DNA of 64,000 nucleotides. Origin: Cryptomeria japonica. Taxonomy: Eukaryota; Streptophyta; Pinopsida; Cupressales; Cupressaceae. The position numbers and the translations under genes were made by a program. The stretch lies in the NCBI RefSeq assembly GCF_030272615.1, contig NC_081413.1, positions 145,858,476-145,922,475 of the forward strand, given 5' to 3'. Positions 44,760 through 57,499 of this stretch are shown here, piece by piece. The notes beneath the pieces are model-generated. The model worked only from the letters and a program-made list of their open reading frames with translations, made no database searches and was not told the DNA's origin. Position 1 is the stretch's first letter. Each line of letters starts with the position of its first letter.

Positions 44760-45968
44760 TGTTGGCATTTTGATGATTATGTTGTGATTGTCATTGATGG
44801 ACACACACTTGCGATGAGATCACTTTGTGAATGTATGATTTATGCTCAACCGGTAATTGTTCCAAACTAGTATCATGTTGTAGTCTTTAGAATATTGATG
44901 TTATGCAGAAAGTTTTTACCGATCTAAAGTGGTATAAAGACCCAAGCGGCATAGAGAGATCAAGCGGTTTAAGGATCTCAAGTGGGGTGGAGCAAAGGAG
45001 CCAGAAGTGGCAGTTATCTTTTTCCTAGTCTTCAATTTTTGTCAACTGATAATTTGTTAAACCGATATTACTCTGAGTTGCCAACTGGTAACTAGAAAAG
45101 ATGTATAAACCGGTAATACTCTGTGATGAGTTACCAACCGGTATATTTTTGTGACGACTTACGATCCACCAACACTTTGATGGTGATTTTGTGCCATGTT
45201 ACCAAATGTGTCTAGATACAATGAACCTAGGAACTTGCAATGTAATCCTATTGGACCGACATGAAATCAGATTCCTTTTAAGGACATTATGTCTAGGGTT
45301 TTGTATGTGTATGTATGAGTGTAGCTATTAGGTTTTGGTAGTTGTCAAAGCTCTTGTATGTGCGATCTTAACTGAGAAGATCAAGTCTATGTACAACAAC
45401 AGAGTGTGGATTTATTGAAGATTGAAGTAATGCTGAAGTGCATTAGCTATGAGCTACAATGGATCTAATCAATCAGACTGTGCCATTTGCTAGATCATTC
45501 ACTTGTTGATTACTCACATCTTTGACAAGTCAGAAACCCTTAACTAGGTAGGCCTGAAAAAGCCTTTGTAAAACCTCTAACAAGGTGGTTCACATCTATG
45601 GATCTAAAATCCTCTCACAAGGTATTCTTTAATAGGACTTATCTCCTAATAGAGATTGAGATTCCTAAGAGGATCTATTCTGGTAAAGAACATTGTATGA
45701 CCTTAACTGGTTTGGTTACTATTCTGCAGATAGTTACTTGTGAATTTCATATCACCGTGGTTTTTCCCATTTGGGTTTCCATGTCAAAATCTCTTGTGTT
45801 ATGGTGATTGTGCTTCTATGGGTGAATGCCTTATTTGCTATTTGGTTTGCATGTGTGTTAACCGGTTTGTTTGTTAAACTGTTTTACCGGTTTACTACTA
45901 GACTATTAAAGTGTTTAAGTACAGTATTTTTTGGTATACTAATTCACCCTCCCACTTAGTATTCATCA
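44760..45968 (+). repeat. T6 3' LTR (1209 bp)
   Basis: Begins TGTTGGCATTTTG, ends ATTCATCA, and is followed by ACACA. Differs from the 5' LTR by scattered transitions and a short indel. Confidence 0.9.
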
Positions 45969-45973
45969 ACACA
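45969..45973. repeat. Right target-site duplication of T6 (ACACA)
   Basis: Matches 36676-36680. Confidence 0.88.
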
Positions 45974-46954
45974 GAGCAAATTTCTTTGGAAAAAAACAAA
46001 GTTCATAGCAAAATATGATAAGGGTTTGACAGCTTATCAGATCGATGTGCGGTGATGTGTTATGATCATTCAATGACTGTAATTGTCTTGAAATTTATTA
46101 TAATAATCTGTATGATAATCTGTAATGATTTGTAATGATCTGATATGATCTATGATGTATATTCAATGTATTTTGAATATTATTAGGGTTATGTAACCAG
46201 CCTATTTGAAAAGTGTATTTAGATCAAGTTTAAGAAGGTTTAGAGTGTTGGTGATCAGAGAAGAAGAGAGTACCAAACCAGATTGAGATGTCTGCATGTG
46301 TGAAGAAGATTGGAGTTGAAATGGATCTGTACTAGCAAGCAGAGAGTGCATTGAGAAGATGATTTTCTTGTTGTTTCCTAACAGTTACAGCAGTATTAAA
46401 ATCCCTTAACTGGGTAGGTCCTATTAGGCTTGATCTTGTAAATACCTTCATCAAGTAGCTAATTAATTTGGGTTTAAATATTTTAGAAATCTTACTCCTA
46501 ATAGAGTAGAGATCCTAATGGAGATGAGGTTAAAATCTATTCACTAAGTGAATCCTAATAGGGTCTTCTCTTAACCAGGCATTATTGTAAAGCTCCTAAC
46601 CGGGCTAGGCCTTTAACATGGCACATTTCGAAAGAGTGCAAATATTTTGTGGGTACCAATTCCCATTGTGGTTTTTCCCATTTGGGTTTCCACATGAAAA
46701 ATCTATGTGTTCATGTTGTGGATGGATTGTTGAGTTATTCATTTGATGTCTTTACTATATTTACTTAATGATGAACACTTAAGTAGCTACCGGTAATTAT
46801 TTGGTAAGTCTACTTTAAGTGATTGATTGAGTAGATACTGGAACTGGTTATGAACTATTTTTTAGAAGTATTTTTAGGTTGGTGAAAGATTATAGTTTAT
46901 AGTTATCATTGATTAACCCCCCTTCTCAATAATAACTAGATCCTCACAATAACA
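45974..46954 (+). repeat. T3 3' LTR fragment 2 (carries the empty sites for T4 and T5)
   Basis: Aligns with the three 5' LTR fragments and ends CAATAACA. GTAAT (46132-46136) and CTATT (46421-46425) are the unoccupied counterparts of the T4 and T5 targets. Confidence 0.88.
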
Positions 46955-48589
46955 CATGTCCTCCAACTTGTAACACTTGAATCAACATATCAAAGTTATG
47001 ATATTGGATTGACATATAAGTAGTGATAGAATGGGCCTCAATTTTTAGGGAAGTGTGATAATAGGCTTGTGATATTGGATCGACATATAAGTAGTGAATA
47101 GAGTGTGTTGATATTTTAAAATGGTATAAAATCTATATTATTGAGTTGATGGTTGATTTAAAGAGAAATTATTCTAAAATGCTCATGGGAATAGAAAACT
47201 AAAATGAGTGCTAAGGAGAGTGTAAAATTGGATTCATAATTAAAGGAGTACAATTATATATATTTATATAGGAAGTTCTATCCATTGTGAATTATGCTTT
47301 AGAGAAACCATTATCCTTTTGATTTCATTTTACTAATTTTATCTAATATATAGTTCAAACTAAATAGGTTGGAGATCAAACTTAAGATGGTGCTATCTCA
47401 AGTGTGATTCACACTTAATGATCTCAAACAATGTTAGAAAAAATTAACACTCCTGGGTCATAAAGGGAAGCTAAAATTTTATCTCCCATTACAGGATGCC
47501 TTTGGATCCATAATTACACAAATTTCAACTTATAGAACTAATATAGACAACAAATAAATTGGACTAAATGATCAACACATTTTGACCATTAATTTGGGAT
47601 ACTCTACTAGAGAGTAAGAACATAAGTATTCTATTTTCTACAACAAATAGGTTATATAAGAATAAAAAGAAGAATCATTAGTTGAAAATACCAATTGTTT
47701 ATTTATAAAATTGCATCAAACAAATCATAAGTCTCTTACAAGATATAGATGAAATTGTATTTGCATTAGTTCTAATATCCTAACAAGAAGACACATCATT
47801 GGACAACATGAGAAAATATCTACAACTACTAAAGAAGGAATAAGTGAACTAGGTCATTATAAGAGTAAGATAATTTAATAATGATCTAATAGTTGGGGAG
47901 TTGCAAAATCTTGGTGAGATAAAATCATACAATTATTTGAATAATGAAAATAAAGACAAGAACATAAAGAAAATAATTTTGTAAAGTTGATTTTATATTA
48001 AAATATGGACAATTAGTCTTTGAGAAGAGAGAATATTTTATATCAACAAATCATCATACAAATACGAAGATGTATTGATATGGTAAAGTGGGAAGAGTAT
48101 TTGGTTAAATACTATTTCTATAAGAGATGTTTCAATCAAAATGTATGCAATTTTAGATGTAAAGACATTCAAATCTTGAAAGAATAATAGTAATGATATT
48201 TTTTTAATAATATTGAAGATGTGAACAAAATTTTAGGAAGCTTTTGAAAAAGTTATCCTAATAAATTTAGGAGAAAAATATGAAGGTTTTGACAAAAATA
48301 TCATGATCAAAATAATGAAAATTGGAGGGATATTTGAAGAACATAAAAGGAGTTATCATAAGAGAAGTGTAACATGCACTAAATTTTAGATTGCACTATT
48401 CCAATGGAAATCCATGCAATAGAAGGATAGATTAGTTAATAAATAATTATTTGCATATAGAGAATATAGGTAGAGAGAAGCAAATTAAGATTTAAAAAAA
48501 ATATATTTGTAGAAATAAATTCTAAAAATGATAATTAGTAATAGAATCTTTCCTAAGTTGTGAACTTGCTTATAGCCTCACAAAATCAC
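46955..48589. other. Unassigned AT-rich DNA
   Basis: No gene or element end is recognised between T3 and T7. A 27-base direct repeat with one mismatch (47000-47026 and 47071-47097) is the only structure seen. Probably old decayed repeat. Confidence 0.4.
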
Positions 48590-49357
48590 TGTTGGAATCC
48601 AAGAACACTAAGAAGGGGGGTGAATCAGTGTTCTTCTGATTAGAGTAATTTTAACTTTATTAACAAACCCACTTAATAACTAGTTAGCATAAAAGAAAGT
48701 AACAACGAATAGTATCAATGCAACCACATGAATGAACAACATAACTAATGCAAGAGCATCTCTGGTTCACAGCAATCTTGCATCAACCAAAAATATTTTC
48801 CTTTCTATTTGCAGTTTCAGTTTTCCTTTCTGTGTGTCCCGGTTTTGGCTCACTAGATTTTGTGGAGTTGGATTGTACTTGAAGACTTGATCATATTTAT
48901 TTCTTTTAGACCGCATTGCTTTTGGATCATTTTCTGAGAAGATATCACTATCGGTTTCCATGACATTTTCTTGCTACCAGATTGACAGTTCTTTATTACC
49001 AGTTGCCTAGACCTATTCTGGTGATCTTCCAGAATCCATTCCAAACCTTGCAGAGCCTTGGGAATTTATTTTGATGTTCCTTGGCTTGTGGATGACCTTT
49101 TCCCATGATCTATGTTTCATTCTTTGGATTTTCTACAGGAATCTCTTGGCAGAGGCCGACTTTGTTTATTTTGCACATTAGGTCTTATTCTTCAAGTTTT
49201 GAATCCCTTTTGGGCTGACTGAATCCTTTGGATCAATATATATTTGTAGTTACGCATTGGAATGTAATCAAGAAGAGAATCAAGTAGCTAGAATATGCAT
49301 AGAAGATAGATCTTTTGGTTCAAGGTCTCGGTTGTGACCTATTCTACTAGGCCTGTG
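48590..49357 (-). repeat. T7: Copia-type LTR, left part
   Basis: Begins TGTTGGAATCC, then a GAACACTAAGAAGGGGGGTGAATCAG block like the T1/T5 LTR start, so it is read as a minus-strand Copia LTR. It is cut by T8 at 49358 and appears to resume at 61891. Short open frames near 48767-49044 are not considered genes. Confidence 0.6.
49353..49357. repeat. Left target-site duplication of T8 (CTGTG)
   Basis: Pairs with CTATG at 61886-61890, one transition apart. Confidence 0.65.
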
Positions 49358-52300
49358 TGTAGTACCCCTACCCTAATCAATCTCTAATCTTGGTTTAATC
49401 TTGGTTTAATTTTGATTAATTTATCGTAATTTAATTTTATAGTTAGATGTTGATTTAACGCATAGCTATTGATGTGGTTTTCACACTAGTTGTATGCAAG
49501 TTATTCAGTGTTCCTCGTGATATTAGTATCGGACTAATGCTTTCATTAAAATTTTATATATGTATGCATGTATGACTCTTGGATGCAAGAAATTTCAGGT
49601 ACAACGCCGCATGAGTGGGAGGTTCGTCTTCACCTGGATTGCAGGTTTCAGTGTACCTTTTTAATCCTTAGAGTTGGATTAGGTGGTCGTAAGACCCTAG
49701 TTGACCTTAGTCGTGCTCAAGTGAGCATCGCCAGTCGTCGTCGGTGATCCCTTTTTGCTTGGGTTTGCGAGTCGTCTGTTTGGTTGACCTTCTCGGTTTG
49801 CGTGCTTGGTGTGCATGGTTAATTTGATTAATTAGTCCTCAGTAATTATTTTGATTAATTATGTATTTGTGCATTAGAGATTAATGGGCTAGATTAATCG
49901 GAATTTCATTATGCGATTTTCGTTGATATTGGATTGCTCGTTTTTTTAATTGGGAGTAAGTTCGATTAAATGTCTGATTTGAATATTAAATGCATTTTAT
50001 ATATGCTGTTGAAAAGAAAGTTTTGTATTTAAATTTCAATAGATTCTATTGCATTCTGTTGGCTTTTAAATTTGAAAGGTTAAATCGTATTAATGGAGGA
50101 AATCGATTTTTTATTGAAAAGGCAAGTCAATTTGTTGTAATTAGAAAATGATTAAATTTTGAGAATTATTTGTAAATAAGAATTTTAATTCCAAAAATGG
50201 AATTTTTGGGTCAACACTTCCATATAACCCAAAATTGGGGAAATTTTGGAGGATGGACATTTTTGGAGAGATTTTGGTTGGAAAGAAATTTTGGAGATGA
50301 ATTTGGGGATTTTGGATGGAGAAGGAGGGTTTTGGCAGCTGGAGATTGGGACTCTTCAGCCGATCTTGCCAGGAACGCGAGATCAGGTAGAATCTAACTC
50401 TAAATTTTAGTTTTTGTTTAAAATGGAAATGGGGGTTTTATCTTGGTTTTAGATTCTCCATTGAATGCCATGCTTATGAACTGATTTAGTAAATTTCTAG
50501 CTTGGCTGGAAGTGTTTTTGAGGTGTTGTTATTCCTCCATTCTATTTGGGTGTTTGAAACCCTTGGGTGTTTGTAAAGAATGAAAAACCATCAAGAAAAC
50601 AATATTTTCATATCGAACTGTGAGTTGTTTATTTCATTGGAATCGGTTCTCATTCAAACTGAAATTGTTAATCCAAATTTTTGAGTGGGTCTATTGTTTG
50701 TTTTAAACTGAACTGTGTTAAAAGAAAAAAACATATATATATATAAATTTTATAGCGAGCTGTGCATTGTCTTTGTTTCCGAACTGGGCGAGTTTTTAAT
50801 AAAAATGAGCTGTATTTGGGGTTGGAGGGTGGGGAGCGGAGCTCCACCTGCTCCTCCTCCCCTTCCCCCACACGCCCCCTTTACTCCTCCCCATTCCCTT
50901 CTTTATGCTCGCAGACTGCTTGGGCCGCGGCTCACGGCGGTGGCCGCAGGGGCTGCGGTGGCCGCAGGGCGCCGCGGCACCTGCAGGCACCACCGTGGCA
51001 CCGCCCATGAGTCTCCCCCGTGCCTGCAGCTAGGGATAGGGCACGGCCCGCCCTCGCCCTAATTTTTATAATGTGTTTTTTTGTTAAAAGGAAAACATAG
51101 TTTTTTTAAATGGTTTTTTTTTAATGTATTTTTTTTTAGTATGCAAAAAAAAATGCATGTGATATTTATTTATCATCTTAATGTAAGTTATTGTTATAAT
51201 TAAGTTTTAATTAGTTCTTGATTATGATCAAGGTGGCACTAATCATGATTAATGTTAATTTGATATTGATTAGTTTGTAATGGAGTTTATAGTTTGATCA
51301 TTATTCAATTTCATTTCATGATTTATGCACCCCTTCTAATTAAGTTCTCCAATGTAAGTTCGCAATTGGATATTATCGATTATATGCTGATTGATCTTGG
51401 ATTAATAAATCTAGATCTTACCTTCTAGCTGATTAGAGCATTTGGCGAATTGAGGTAGTATTGTTTAAAAATAATAGAGAGTAATATGTTATTGGGAAAT
51501 CATTGTAATACAATGGAATTACTATTGATGATGTTAAATGCTATTGTAGAACATATCATTTGAGTAATTGAAAAGTAAGTGAAATAATTATCGTTGGGTG
51601 TTTGAATTTAAACGATATGCTTTTGGAAATGATTATCTCCATTTAGATTCTCCTTCTACATTTTTATTTCCATAATCTGTATAATGCATCTGGGCTTGAG
51701 AAATAATACGAAACTGTAGAGGTGGGTTTTAGACTAGCATGTTAATTATGTTTTGTTGGAGATTAAATATCTTATTTATTTGATTAATGGTTGTCTGAGT
51801 TTAATTAATATGAATTGGTTTAAAACTCATTATGACTTCATATGTCTGTTCGATGCTTTGAACCTTAGGAGTTAGAAAACCAAGAACAACTTATCCCTAG
51901 TTGAGGTAGATAACTGTATTCTGATTTGGATCTTGTAGAAAACTTGATTGACTTTTAATGATTAAATCAATTTGAGGAAATATTGTCTTTTTTGATTATT
52001 GCCTTGCGAGTTTAATTTCTGTATTCGCCTCTAATTATGAAATGGCAAGAGTGCTTTGTTTGATAGGACCCTGTCGTATGGCTTGACTTGGGGTACCTAT
52101 TTCAGTCCTCGATTCCGAGTTGATTGTTGTATTGTGGTAGTGTCGTTGTTGATCATATCCTCTTTGTGTGAGTCGAATGTGGAAATGTGGTTGACCATTG
52201 TTGGTTAGGTCTCTAGTTAGAGTACCGTCAGTAAGTGATCATCCTTGAGTCATGTTTAAACTGATGGTTGTCTCTCCCTTCTTGAACTCCGTTCGTCTGA

Positions 52301-53766
52301 CCATGTGTTTTCCTTGGTTTTGAGTTCGTTTGAGTATAGTCTAGTGTCGTATGGGAAGTGGCTTTCGATTGGGGGCTGCGCCCAAAGTGGCTGCTGGGTA
52401 ACCCGTCGAAAGTGAGTCTAATAAGTGATAACCTTTAAGTAGATTAGAATGTAATCTCTAATTAAGATAATTGTGCCTCACACATGGGACGAGTGCTATC
52501 ATAGACTCGACATGCTGTGAGAAGGTCTGAAATGGCAAACCACCATCCTTGTCTTCACGAGAGGATGTGTGGGTCCACATGAGGCTTGGATGGGCCGGAA
52601 GCTTGGATTAGGTTGCTAGGGTGACCCAGTGTATGGGGCCGGGACCTATGAAGACTTGCCATGGTAACCATACCAGGTTGTGTGATGACACTTGTCCCTA
52701 CGTTCGCTAGTGTGTTGTCATTTTGTCCTGTTAGGAGTACCCTTGTGAGTCGTCCCTTTTGTCTCTACCCTTGTGAGTGTCGGTTTCATGTTAGACCTTG
52801 GGTGGTGATGGCTCAGTTTTATGGATGCTCTCATGGACCTCTTGTTTTAGCTTTGATTATGTTCAGCTGGATCCTGTTCTTTCAAGGATCGTTTATGTAT
52901 TAATTGACCGATGTGGTCATTTGTATATTGTTTATGTATCGCCTTGATGGCTGGATTGTATTGTGTAACCTCTTGTATTCTTAACTTTATTATTTATCAG
53001 AGGGGTCTTGCAGTTGAGCAGACCCGGAGATGTAGCCCTTTAGGGGTGAACTCCGAGATCATTATGGTGTTATGTGATGTATTCTCTTATTTTTCCTTTA
53101 TTCAGCTTTATCAGGTATGATTAACTTATGTTAGAATGGTTAAGTGGATAATTGGAATTAACTATAAATGCTTATATTCAGTTCTTTCTTGAATGCCATG
53201 TTGATCGAATGCGTAAGTAGTTTAGATGAGATTTAGCGTAGATGCTAGTATGCAATCATCTTTTGAAATGCAATAGGTTGGAGTATGAATGAATGTATCT
53301 GAGAGTAATGGAATCTATTCAGTTGTGGTTAGAAAATTAAATATGCTTGAAAAGATCTCCTATGTTTATGATGGAATACTAGTGTGTTTTTGAATATTAG
53401 ATGTATGGCTTGTTATTTTAAATGAAAAGCTTGAATGAAGATTACGAATAGATCTTAATGGATGTGTCATTGCTTGTGATTTACACTTCCATCTTTTGAA
53501 AGAAATTATCTTGAATATGAATTATCTCGTTATTAAGATAATCAGCTTATTGGATTAATTGTGTGAGTTAAGTGAATTGTGAAATTTAAGTAATCTCGTT
53601 GGGAAAGTCTTTAGGTGTTAGTTGATGTCTTCCGCTATGTAATTTGAATCTTTGATATCTTGTTGTATCTTAATGTGGTGTAACTTTTAAAAAAAAATAA
53701 AAAAAATTGCACTCTATTCTTGTGTTTTGGCTTAATCCCTTCGGGGTTTCCTGGCGGGGCATTACA
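49358..53766 (+). repeat. T8 5' LTR (4409 bp)
   Basis: Begins TGTAGTACCC and ends GGGGCATTACA. It holds a TA-repeat TATA-like box (about 50729-50745), a GC-rich island (about 50820-51060) and an A-rich run before the end (about 53688). The 80-codon frame 52661-52903 recurs in the other LTR only because LTRs are duplicates. Confidence 0.92.
50725..51062 (+). promoter_or_regulatory. T8 LTR candidate core promoter and GC-rich island
   Basis: A run of alternating TA (about 50729-50745) precedes a C-rich, then G+C-rich island in otherwise AT-rich DNA. The island carries repeated GCGGTGGCCGCAGG-like units; the second LTR has fewer units. A promoter with the transcript start just downstream is inferred. 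Confidence 0.45.
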
Positions 53767-53784
53767 TTTGGTATCAGAGCCCAT
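53767..53784 (+). promoter_or_regulatory. T8 primer-binding site
   Basis: TTTGGTATCAGAGCCCAT contains the exact plant initiator-Met primer-binding core TGGTATCAGAGC, directly after the LTR. Confidence 0.92.
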
Positions 53785-56700
53785 GTTGCAAACATTGGGA
53801 TCTCTGGTGTTGCGTGTGCCCTCTATTTGTGTGAGGTGTATCGACCTTATGTGTATGCTTGTCCTCCTTTTGCATGTGAGTGATTGAGTAGACTTTAGCT
53901 TGTGTGTATCGTGTGTGTGTTCACACCTTGTTTTCGCCTTCTTAATGTTGGTGTTTGAGTGTTTATATATGCATTGTGTGTTTATTGATGTCTTGGTCTA
54001 CGATTACTCTTATTTGAAAGAGATTCGTATGTACCTCCCTTATTGAGTGTTGTACTCTTTAGACTAATCCAATTGGGTTGGTCCGTGCTTGTCTTGAATC
54101 TGAAAGTGCGAATTATGTTTGTTTAAAGATTATGATCTAGCTTAGTGTTGTCCACTTGAAGGACTAGTATGGCAATTATTGAATGCTTATTTTGTAGAAA
54201 ATTAAATGATCATCACCATTCCTCTCTCTCTTTCTGGAAATTAAAATGATTAGGATAAGAGTAATTATCTTTGATTTGAGTTTCTTGTTTGCAAGAGAGA
54301 AAAAGGGTGTGACTTCTTGAACCCTTGTGTGAGCCTTATGATGCTTATGTTTTTAGATTATTAAGGGCTATGGGTTTAAAAATTTATTTGGGTGAATGGG
54401 AGAAAACTGTATGAGTATGTTTAAAGAATTCTCCGTGTGTGTTTTGTAGGAGTAGCATGATTAAATTTTACCTTAGTAAGGTGCATTGCTATGCGAATAG
54501 TGGAATTATGTGAAACTGCTTGATTGGTAGAAGAAGTGTTAAAAGGAGCATGTTATTGTAGCATCGAGAAAGTATTAATGTGTTCCCTGAAAGATTGTTT
54601 TATGTGTTTTCCGAAAGATTGTCTTATGTGTTTCATTAAACCAGTTTGATTGAAGATTTATTTTAGCAAATGCTCCATTGAACTCGCTTTTGGGTATATG
54701 TAATTACCTTAATGTGTTTAGAAAGTACGAATGGAAAAGCTTGTTTGATGTGCGTGCATTAACATGTTTTATTTGGGTAATAGCTTCTTGCTTATCTTTG
54801 ATCGTAATGTGATCTTCTCTAATAGGTTGCAAATTATGACATGTGTTTATATTGTATTATTATAAGTGAGTGTTCTTAAGAGGTCTTGCATTACCGAAAG
54901 GATTGCTTCTCTTGATCTCTGTTTTGTTTGGAAAACTAGAACCTCTTGTTGCAACCATAATTATTGGAAACGTTTTGTTAGGCTGATTGTCGTCCTTCTA
55001 AACGGTAGCGAAATGAAAACCGTGTAATTGAAATGATAGGCTTATAGTGAGAAATTTAATATTATAGCGTGATCTTGATTGATCTTGTGTCTTTGTAGGA
55101 AATAGTTTGGCTATCAAACTCTCTTCCCTTCTCTTTGCCTAATCATAAGAATTTTAGAAATGGTATTGAAGAATACATTGATTTAAATAGAATGTTTATA
55201 AAACATGTGAAATTGTGTGGTTGCTTTTGGCTTCATAGTGATAGATGAAAGTCTTAAGCTTTAGAAGTGAATTTGCATAGCTAGTAATTTAGTTTTGAAT
55301 GCTTAGTAAGATTCGAGAAAGCTATAGGAATGATGTTAATTCCTTATATAATTGTGAATTGTTAATGAATTCAGTACTTGAATCTAGAGTAAACTTGATT
55401 CAGTTATTTATATAGAAAGCATAATTGAAATTTTCCCTGAATAGATGTTAGTGTACTGAAAAGTACTCCCCGTAAATGTGACTAAACCAGTACTGGTGTT
55501 TTTGTGTGTATTGTAAGAAACCAGTGCTTATTATGTGTGCCCATGGGTTGGTGAAGTAATCAACCATGGAGGATATGTTGCTTGTGAGTATGGGAAACCA
55601 TACTGTTTATGTGATGTTGCTTATTTGTTTCCCTACTGAGTACCAAACCTCGGGTTGTGAGTAACTCAGTATGTTAAGGGGTAGTATTCGAAGCGACCGT
55701 TCCTCAAATAGTATGGATTGGCATACGAATAATGTCAGCGCGAAGCAACTTTAGCTTCTCTACTTCGAGGAATGATATAGTTGTACTACTAAACTGTATC
55801 AAGGTGTACTCAATACTTTCCCTTTGATGAACCTATTTATAGGTTTATGTGTGTCAGCCTATTCCTCTTCCTTATTTGAGCAGTTTGGATGGTGATTCTT
55901 GTGTATCATGATGGTATTATTTGGAGGATCCTTTGCCTTGTCTTCATGAAAGGTAGGTTTATTCACATGTGCTGCCAGTTAGTATGTGTTGGTGGGCATG
56001 TGGGTGGACCCTAGTCATGTATACCTCTGACTTACGACGAGTATCCTTCTAGATACGTCGCTATGCGGGATGTGACTTGCGCGTGCTTTTCTCCACGGAG
56101 TGCACTACCATGCGAGATACGTCCATTGTGTGTTTTCTCCACTTGGGGTATTGCCATGCCACGTGACGACGTGATGCGGGGTGATGTCGAGGTGCATACC
56201 GCCATGCCATGTGGATAGTGTGACTATGTCGCACCACATGATGAGCTACTGCAATAGCTAGTTAGTTGTTCCTTCCTTCCTCATTGGTGGCTAGATGTTA
56301 GTCACACAGTGATGTTATGTGCAGTTGTGATATTCTTATTATTTCCTTGGGGATCAGCAATTTATTTTACCTTGACTTTGAAGGTTTGGCCACGATCTTG
56401 TGATCTTTTGCACTTTTGATTTGGTGTTGAAATTTCGGATTATTTTCTTGCCTTACTATTGGAATTGATGATTTATTATCTTTATTCATCTGTACTTTGG
56501 TGGCTAAACTGGTTTATCCTTATTGTTTTCAGATGCTGGTCTTGTGTCGAGATGTGAAATTCCTCTCCAAGGACGTATGATACGGAATTGGTAGAGTGTG
56601 TGCGAGGAAGTAGATATAGGGAACCGTGAGGATGGGGGGGTATGTGAGGCTGTGATGCAGCTAGTACCCACTACCTACCTATGTGTGGTGACTATCTCTT

Positions 56701-57485
56701 GGAGGCTAACCACCTTGCTCAACAAGGGATATTCACAGAGGTCTTGTATGGAAGGTAGCACCGCTATGGTGTGCCTAGCACCATCAAGTCCTTGAGTGAG
56801 ATATTGGATTCTTATGATCATATTGTTGTTCTGAGATCAGGCATAGAGATGCTGATCATGCATGTTATCCTTGACCGAGCATTAGACATGCTCACATGTG
56901 GCCTTTTATGTTATGCATTCTAGTTATGTGGATGGTTATTATTTGTATCATGGAGTAATTGTGTTAACTTGTCACTATGTTATGGGACATAGTCTTTGGA
57001 AAGGTTTTCTTATGCCTGGCAAGTGTAATCAATTGAGTTATTTATGTTGCTCTTATTTCATGAAAGTTAATTTGGTTGTAGAAATTGATATTTTGAGCTA
57101 GTTCTATTCAATAAAATTTTATGAGAAAGATGGATTGGTAAAGGAAATTGATCTTGATGGCATGTTTCCTTGTCATTTTTGGTCGATGATTATGGTAATT
57201 GTTGTTTACCCCTTTGTAATGCTTTAATTGGTGTAATGAAAGGAAGAAGATTCTTGTTTCTCTGCTATGATTGTGGATAATTCCTAGAATATTGTAAGGA
57301 ATGTATGGTTTTAGATGTATCTTGCCAATGGATAATGGCGTTTGTTAAGGATTTTGCAAGAATATTTTATTTTATTTATGGAAAGATTTCTATGTGCTAT
57401 TTGATCTTTGTTGAATGAGTTTCAGGGCTGATGTGTATGACATGTTCTCCATCTAGCCTTACGACTTCCAGGAGTAAGTCGGAAC
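53785..57485 (+). other. T8 interior without coding capacity
   Basis: About 3.7 kb with only short open frames (for example 56598-56795 and 56898-57101), none with a domain. A locally GC-richer block at about 55980-56250 contains repeated CCATGCCA, GATACGTC and CGTG words and could fold as RNA. In LARDs the interior is thought to act as packaged RNA rather than as message; applying that here is inference. Confidence 0.7.
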
Positions 57486-57499
57486 CTAGGGGGGGAGAA
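57486..57499 (+). promoter_or_regulatory. T8 polypurine tract
   Basis: CTAGGGGGGGAGAA immediately before TGTAGT of the 3' LTR. Confidence 0.88.

Larger units (their letters stand above)
36681..45968 (+). mobile_element. T6: non-autonomous Copia-class element with two unusual proteins
   Basis: A 9.3-kb element has LTRs at 36681-37847 and 44760-45968, ACACA duplications, an initiator-Met-type primer-binding site and a purine tract. The interior holds a coiled-coil/zinc-knuckle ORF1 (37898-39175) and a long ORF2 (39616-44447) with a Lys/Glu-rich segment. No protease, integrase, RT or RNase H was found on either strand. Assignment to Copia rests on the primer site, LTR ends and CAAAGGGGGAG context only. 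Confidence 0.85.
16251..46954 (+). mobile_element. T3: Copia LTR retrotransposon, split by T4, T5 and T6
   Basis: T3 is a plus-strand Copia element whose own sequence lies at 16251-16352, 28650-28938, 31074-36680 and 45974-46954. The order is 5' LTR, primer-binding site, gag, protease, integrase, RT, RNase H, purine tract, 3' LTR, which is the Copia order. The 5' LTR lacks its first about 680 bases (homology with the 3' LTR begins only at 16250), so no left duplication can be shown. All coding regions are decayed. T3 is the oldest transposon layer in the middle of the window. Confidence 0.85.

Noticed and set aside
52661-52903. 80-codon frame conserved at 52661-52903 and 60780-61022
   Set aside because: The two copies are the same position in the two LTRs of T8, so similarity is not evidence of coding; no domain is seen.
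56598-57101. Short frames in the T8 interior as hidden genes
   Set aside because: Each is under 70 codons with no recognisable domain or start context; the interior fits a noncoding LARD domain better.
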